From NCBI GenBank assembly GCA_030040425.1, contig JASHTS010000128.1, positions 1 to 64,000 on the forward strand: a stretch of 64,000 nucleotides of DNA, read 5' to 3'. How positions within the stretch are numbered: position 1 is the stretch's first letter; each line of letters opens with the position of its first letter. Shown one piece after another: positions 60,430 through 64,000 of the stretch. The notes under the pieces were generated by a model. The model did not search any database. It had not been told where the DNA came from and was given only the letters and a program-made list of their open reading frames with translations. Source of the DNA: Acidobacteriaceae bacterium. GTDB taxonomy: Bacteria > Acidobacteriota > Terriglobia > Terriglobales > Acidobacteriaceae. The translations under genes and the position numbers were made by a program.

Positions 60430-61737
60430 ATGTACATTCCGCTCGTCTGCGGATGCCCGGCTTTTCGCTTGGAAAAATGCAGGAGGCTTTCGTCCGGCCT
60501 TCTGTGGTCATTCCTGCTGGCCGCGATGATTTCTTTTGGCTATCACTCTTCCGCGCAGCAGCCGGCGCAAGCCGACTCGCGAATTGTTCACCTCGCGCAG
60601 CAAGCGGAGTCTGATCTTCACAGTCAGAGGCCCGATCTGGCTGCGTCCGAATATGAAAGGATTCTCGCTCTCGATCCCAACAACCTGAGCGCCCATTCGA
60701 ACCTGGGACTGGCGGACTATCTGCAGGGCAAGTTCGCCCCAGCGGCCGAGGAATTTGAGAACGTTCTCGCGCTCAAGCCCAATCTTTGGAACATCGACGC
60801 CCTCTGCGGGCTGTCTGAAGCGAAGACCGGCAAGAACGCGGATGCGACCCTGCACCTTGACCTCGCATTCCAGCATGTGGACGAGCCCGTGCTTCGCCTT
60901 TCCGTCGGCCAGCAGCTGTTCACCCTTTTGTTTCAATCGGGCCAATTGGTCCGCGCAGGTGACGTGGTCGATCGACTGCAGCAGCTCGATCCCGGCAACA
61001 TTGACGTGCTCTATGCCGCGCACCAGGTCTACTCAATGCTCGCCGACAAGGCCTTCGTCAGCATGGCGCAGCTCCAACCCGCCTCCGCACGCATGTTTGA
61101 GCTGCGCGCCGATCGCATGGCCGGGATGGGCAATATCGAAGGCGCTATCCGGGCCTATCGCCTCGCCATCCAGGGCGACCCGCATCTTTCGGGCGTGCAC
61201 TTCGCTTTGGGCGAGGCGCTCAGCGTTTCTCACGACGAAGCGGAGCGCGCAGGGGCCGAGGGCGAATATAACAAAGCGCTTGAGGACAATCCCCTCGACG
61301 AAAAGGCAGAGTGCAGGCTGGGAGACATTGCGATGCGGCGCTCCGACCTCAAGAGCGGGGCACAGCATTATCAGCGCGCTCTCGCGCTCCAGCCCGGCGA
61401 CGCCGATGCAAATGAGGGCTACGGCATGATACTGCTGAGCTCAGATTCCGCCCGAGAAGCTCGCGTCTATCTTCTCCGCGCCGTCAAGTTCGATCCTTCC
61501 GACGTGACCGCTTACTATCACCTGAGCGAGGCCAGCCGGAAGACCGGGGATATGGACGATGCTCGGACCGAGATGGATGAGTTTCTCAAGTTGAAGACGG
61601 CGCAGGACACTCTGAAGCATAGCTTCGACGATTTGCCTCTCCGGACCCTTCCTCAAAACTCCGGCAAGGGAGACGAGGAAGCTTCTCCGCAAGGTGTCCC
61701 GGCTCTGCCACCACCAGTGCCCAACAAGAATTTTTGA
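60430..61737 (+). CDS. TPR-repeat protein with signal peptide
   Basis: Repeats such as ASEYERILALDPNNLSAHSNLGLADYLQGKFAPAAEEFENVLALKPN and LKSGAQHYQRALALQPGDADANEGYGMILL. Confidence 0.87.
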   Translation: MYIPLVCGCPAFRLEKCRRLSSGLLWSFLLAAMISFGYHSSAQQPAQADSRIVHLAQQAESDLHSQRPDLAASEYERILALDPNNLSAHSNLGLADYLQGKFAPAAEEFENVLALKPNLWNIDALCGLSEAKTGKNADATLHLDLAFQHVDEPVLRLSVGQQLFTLLFQSGQLVRAGDVVDRLQQLDPGNIDVLYAAHQVYSMLADKAFVSMAQLQPASARMFELRADRMAGMGNIEGAIRAYRLAIQGDPHLSGVHFALGEALSVSHDEAERAGAEGEYNKALEDNPLDEKAECRLGDIAMRRSDLKSGAQHYQRALALQPGDADANEGYGMILLSSDSAREARVYLLRAVKFDPSDVTAYYHLSEASRKTGDMDDARTEMDEFLKLKTAQDTLKHSFDDLPLRTLPQNSGKGDEEASPQGVPALPPPVPNKNF

Positions 61738-62141
61738 GGCTTACTCCAGGGTGCCTGATCCTTCTGCCGGAGGCCTTTGCCCCGAAATGCTCCACGCGCG
61801 TTCCTTCATCTGCACGCCGTTCTTGTCTTCAACTTTCATCTCGTCTCCGGATTGATGACGGCGTCGATCAAGACGGGTTCGTTTGAGATGAAGCGCATAC
61901 TCAACTGGACCGGATCGACACCCGAAAATAGTTCGCGCCTATCGCCGCGTCTCTTGAGATCTCGAATGCCCATTGCCTCGAAAACCTGCATGGCGGGATC
62001 GTCGATAATCGCCACGTGCTCCTTGCCGTTCTTCGTGCTGCACGGCAGAACTTGACGCCCGTCGAGATCGATATCGGGTAAGAGAACCAGCGTTCTCTTG
62101 CGAATAGCGAGATGATTCCACCTTCCTTCATCGCCACCAAG

Positions 62142-63971
62142 TCACTGTCCGGCCGGGGTCATCGAGGGGGGAGCCGCATCCACAGCGCTGCCCCAGTTCG
62201 GATTCGGTTGCGGCCCCAGGGTCAGCACGAGCTCGGCACCGCCGGCGATGTCGGACTGGCTGAACCATGGTTTGTTCCAGGGCTTGCCGTTGAGGGTGGC
62301 CGACTGGATATACACATTCTTTGCCGAGTTATTGCGGGCAAGAATGACGAAGTCCTTTCCGTTGCTTATATGGATGGTGGAGCGATCGAAAATCGGGCTG
62401 CCCATGATGTAATTCGGGCTGGACGGATCGACCGGATAAAATCCCAGCGCGCTCATCACATACCACGACGCTGTCGAGCCCTGATCATCCATCCCCGGAA
62501 ATGCATAACCAGTCTTATCGCTGCCGTACATCAGATCGAGGATTTCGCGTGTGAGTTTTTGCGTCTTCCACGGCTCGCCGCCCCAGTCGTAGTAATACGC
62601 TGCCTGCTGGTCCGGCTGATTGCCCTGCGCATACTGGCCGATCACTCCTGTGCAGTCGCGGCAGATGCCTTTCGCCGTATACGGCGTGCTGAAAAAGGCG
62701 TCGAGCTTCGCGTCAAACTTCTCCCGCCCACCCAGCAGGTCGATGAGGCCCTGCACGTCGTGGGGTACCAACCACAGCGTCGACCAGCCTGAGGCTTCCT
62801 TCATCATGAAGTTGTAGTAAGGCTCGCGGGGATCGAAGGGCGAGATCCAGTTGCCATCCGCGGTGCGGCCACGCATGAACCCGACACCCGCATCGAATAC
62901 GTTGCGGTAATTATGCGCGCGCTCGAGGAACATCTCATAGTCGTCTTGCAGTCCAAGCTTCTTCGCGTAGAGAGCGAGAGCGTAGTCGTCCCAGCTGTAT
63001 TCGAGCGTGGTAGCCGCCCCGGCCTTGCCTCCGGCGTAGGGCGGGCTTGGATTGCGGTCGGGGATGAAGTCGGAAATCCAGCCCTGCTTCATATACTCGG
63101 CGAGATACCGGCGCGGACCGTTCGGATCAGTGGCATTTTTGCGCAGATATTCGTACGCCCGAGCCCAATCGAACTGCAGGCCACGCTGCCAGTCGCCAAG
63201 GAAAAGGAGGTCGGCGTTGTCGCCATGGAAGGATGTTCCCATGTATCCGGTTTCGCGCGCGATGTCGAGTTGCGAGCGCAGAATGTCCACCTTGACGGCG
63301 GGCTCGAGCATAGTGAGGAGCACAACCTGATTGCGTCCGGTATCCCAGAGAGGCACCTGATTGTAGCGATCGAACTCTGCCGTGTGAATCTTCCCGTCCT
63401 CCCCGAAAAACCGCTCACCCTTTTTGGCAAGAAGCTGCGGGCTCTCGAACGAGTGATAGAGGCAGGAATAGAAGAGCATCTTCTGCTTCTCCGTTCCGCC
63501 GGCTACCTCGATCTTGTTCAGGTCCGCGGCCCACGCTTCGCGCGCCTCCTGGTGGATACGGTCGAAGTCCCAGCCCGGATCTTCCGTTTGCAGTCTCGCG
63601 TCCGCCGCATCATAACTCTCGCCAGTGGCGACCTTCACGAGAATCTGCTCGCCTGCCGTGCTGGAAAAGCGCAGGTACGCGCCCGCGAATTGTCCGCTGA
63701 TGCTCTTCGCTCCGGGATCGACCTCGCTGAAACCGATGATCGGCCAGCCGGTCCCCTGCCGCGGATGCTGTTTGAATGTGCCGAATATGTGAAACGGGCG
63801 GGAGAACTCGGCCACAAAGTAAATGTCCTTATCCTGCAGTTTGCCGCGCACCGTCTGATCGTCGGGGATTTCGATGTCGCCTCCCCGATCGCCGAGATCG
63901 AGCAGGATGTGGGCCTTATCCGTTTGCGGGAAGGTGAAGCGGAACAGCCCGGTCCACAGCGTCGCGGTCAT
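62142..63971 (-). CDS. GH92-type alpha-mannosidase (N-terminus outside window)
   Basis: EYSWDDYALALYAKKLG; YAFPGMDDQGSTASWYVMSALGFYPVDPSSPNYIMGSPIFDRSTIHI; the reading frame runs up to the window edge. Confidence 0.9.
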   Translation of the reverse strand: MTATLWTGLFRFTFPQTDKAHILLDLGDRGGDIEIPDDQTVRGKLQDKDIYFVAEFSRPFHIFGTFKQHPRQGTGWPIIGFSEVDPGAKSISGQFAGAYLRFSSTAGEQILVKVATGESYDAADARLQTEDPGWDFDRIHQEAREAWAADLNKIEVAGGTEKQKMLFYSCLYHSFESPQLLAKKGERFFGEDGKIHTAEFDRYNQVPLWDTGRNQVVLLTMLEPAVKVDILRSQLDIARETGYMGTSFHGDNADLLFLGDWQRGLQFDWARAYEYLRKNATDPNGPRRYLAEYMKQGWISDFIPDRNPSPPYAGGKAGAATTLEYSWDDYALALYAKKLGLQDDYEMFLERAHNYRNVFDAGVGFMRGRTADGNWISPFDPREPYYNFMMKEASGWSTLWLVPHDVQGLIDLLGGREKFDAKLDAFFSTPYTAKGICRDCTGVIGQYAQGNQPDQQAAYYYDWGGEPWKTQKLTREILDLMYGSDKTGYAFPGMDDQGSTASWYVMSALGFYPVDPSSPNYIMGSPIFDRSTIHISNGKDFVILARNNSAKNVYIQSATLNGKPWNKPWFSQSDIAGGAELVLTLGPQPNPNWGSAVDAAPPSMTPAGQ

Positions 63972-64000
63972 CTCGGCTTTGGCGTGGAAATCGTCGAGAT

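Overview
The window looks like chromosomal DNA from a GC-rich bacterium. Oar/carboxypeptidase-regulatory TonB-dependent receptors, planctomycete-type DUF1549/DUF1553 and DUF1501 proteins, and an HTH-like domain fused to malectin domains all suggest Acidobacteriota; this is inference. Left to right: the end of an Ig-like repeat protein; a decayed mobile-element patch (IS66 and IS200/IS605 relics and a degenerate initiator-tRNA-like 3' half); a translationally coupled catabolic operon (CDA-family deaminase, FAD-linked oxidase, creatininase family, CocE-like hydrolase, NMT1/THI5-type ABC transporter, DUF3891) facing RidA and acetamidase/formamidase; a large TonB-dependent receptor; a short cytochrome c; a carboxylase cluster (two DUF1989 proteins, urea/guanidine carboxylase, allophanate hydrolase) with an unlisted 36-aa Cys-Cys leader ORF in its 5' region; a glutathione-peroxidase-fold protein lacking the catalytic Cys; a LysR regulator; a second NMT1-like ABC transporter whose ATPase stop overlaps the start of a di-haem PSCyt1/DUF1549/DUF1553 protein, followed by DUF1501 and MBL-fold genes; YceI; a porin, complete urtABCDE and ureABCEFGD; a methyltransferase; and a glycan-utilisation locus (MGH1-like hydrolase, two paralogous GH43/GH130-like proteins, TonB receptor, a putative membrane-bound double-malectin regulator, TPR protein, GH92). 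The strongest candidates for undescribed biology are the malectin regulator with direct repeats in its divergent promoter, the ABC transporter coupled to the cytochrome/DUF1501 pair, the DUF3891-containing N-compound operon, and the leader ORF upstream of the probable guanidine-degradation genes. All assignments come from reading the sequence and motifs; no database search was run.
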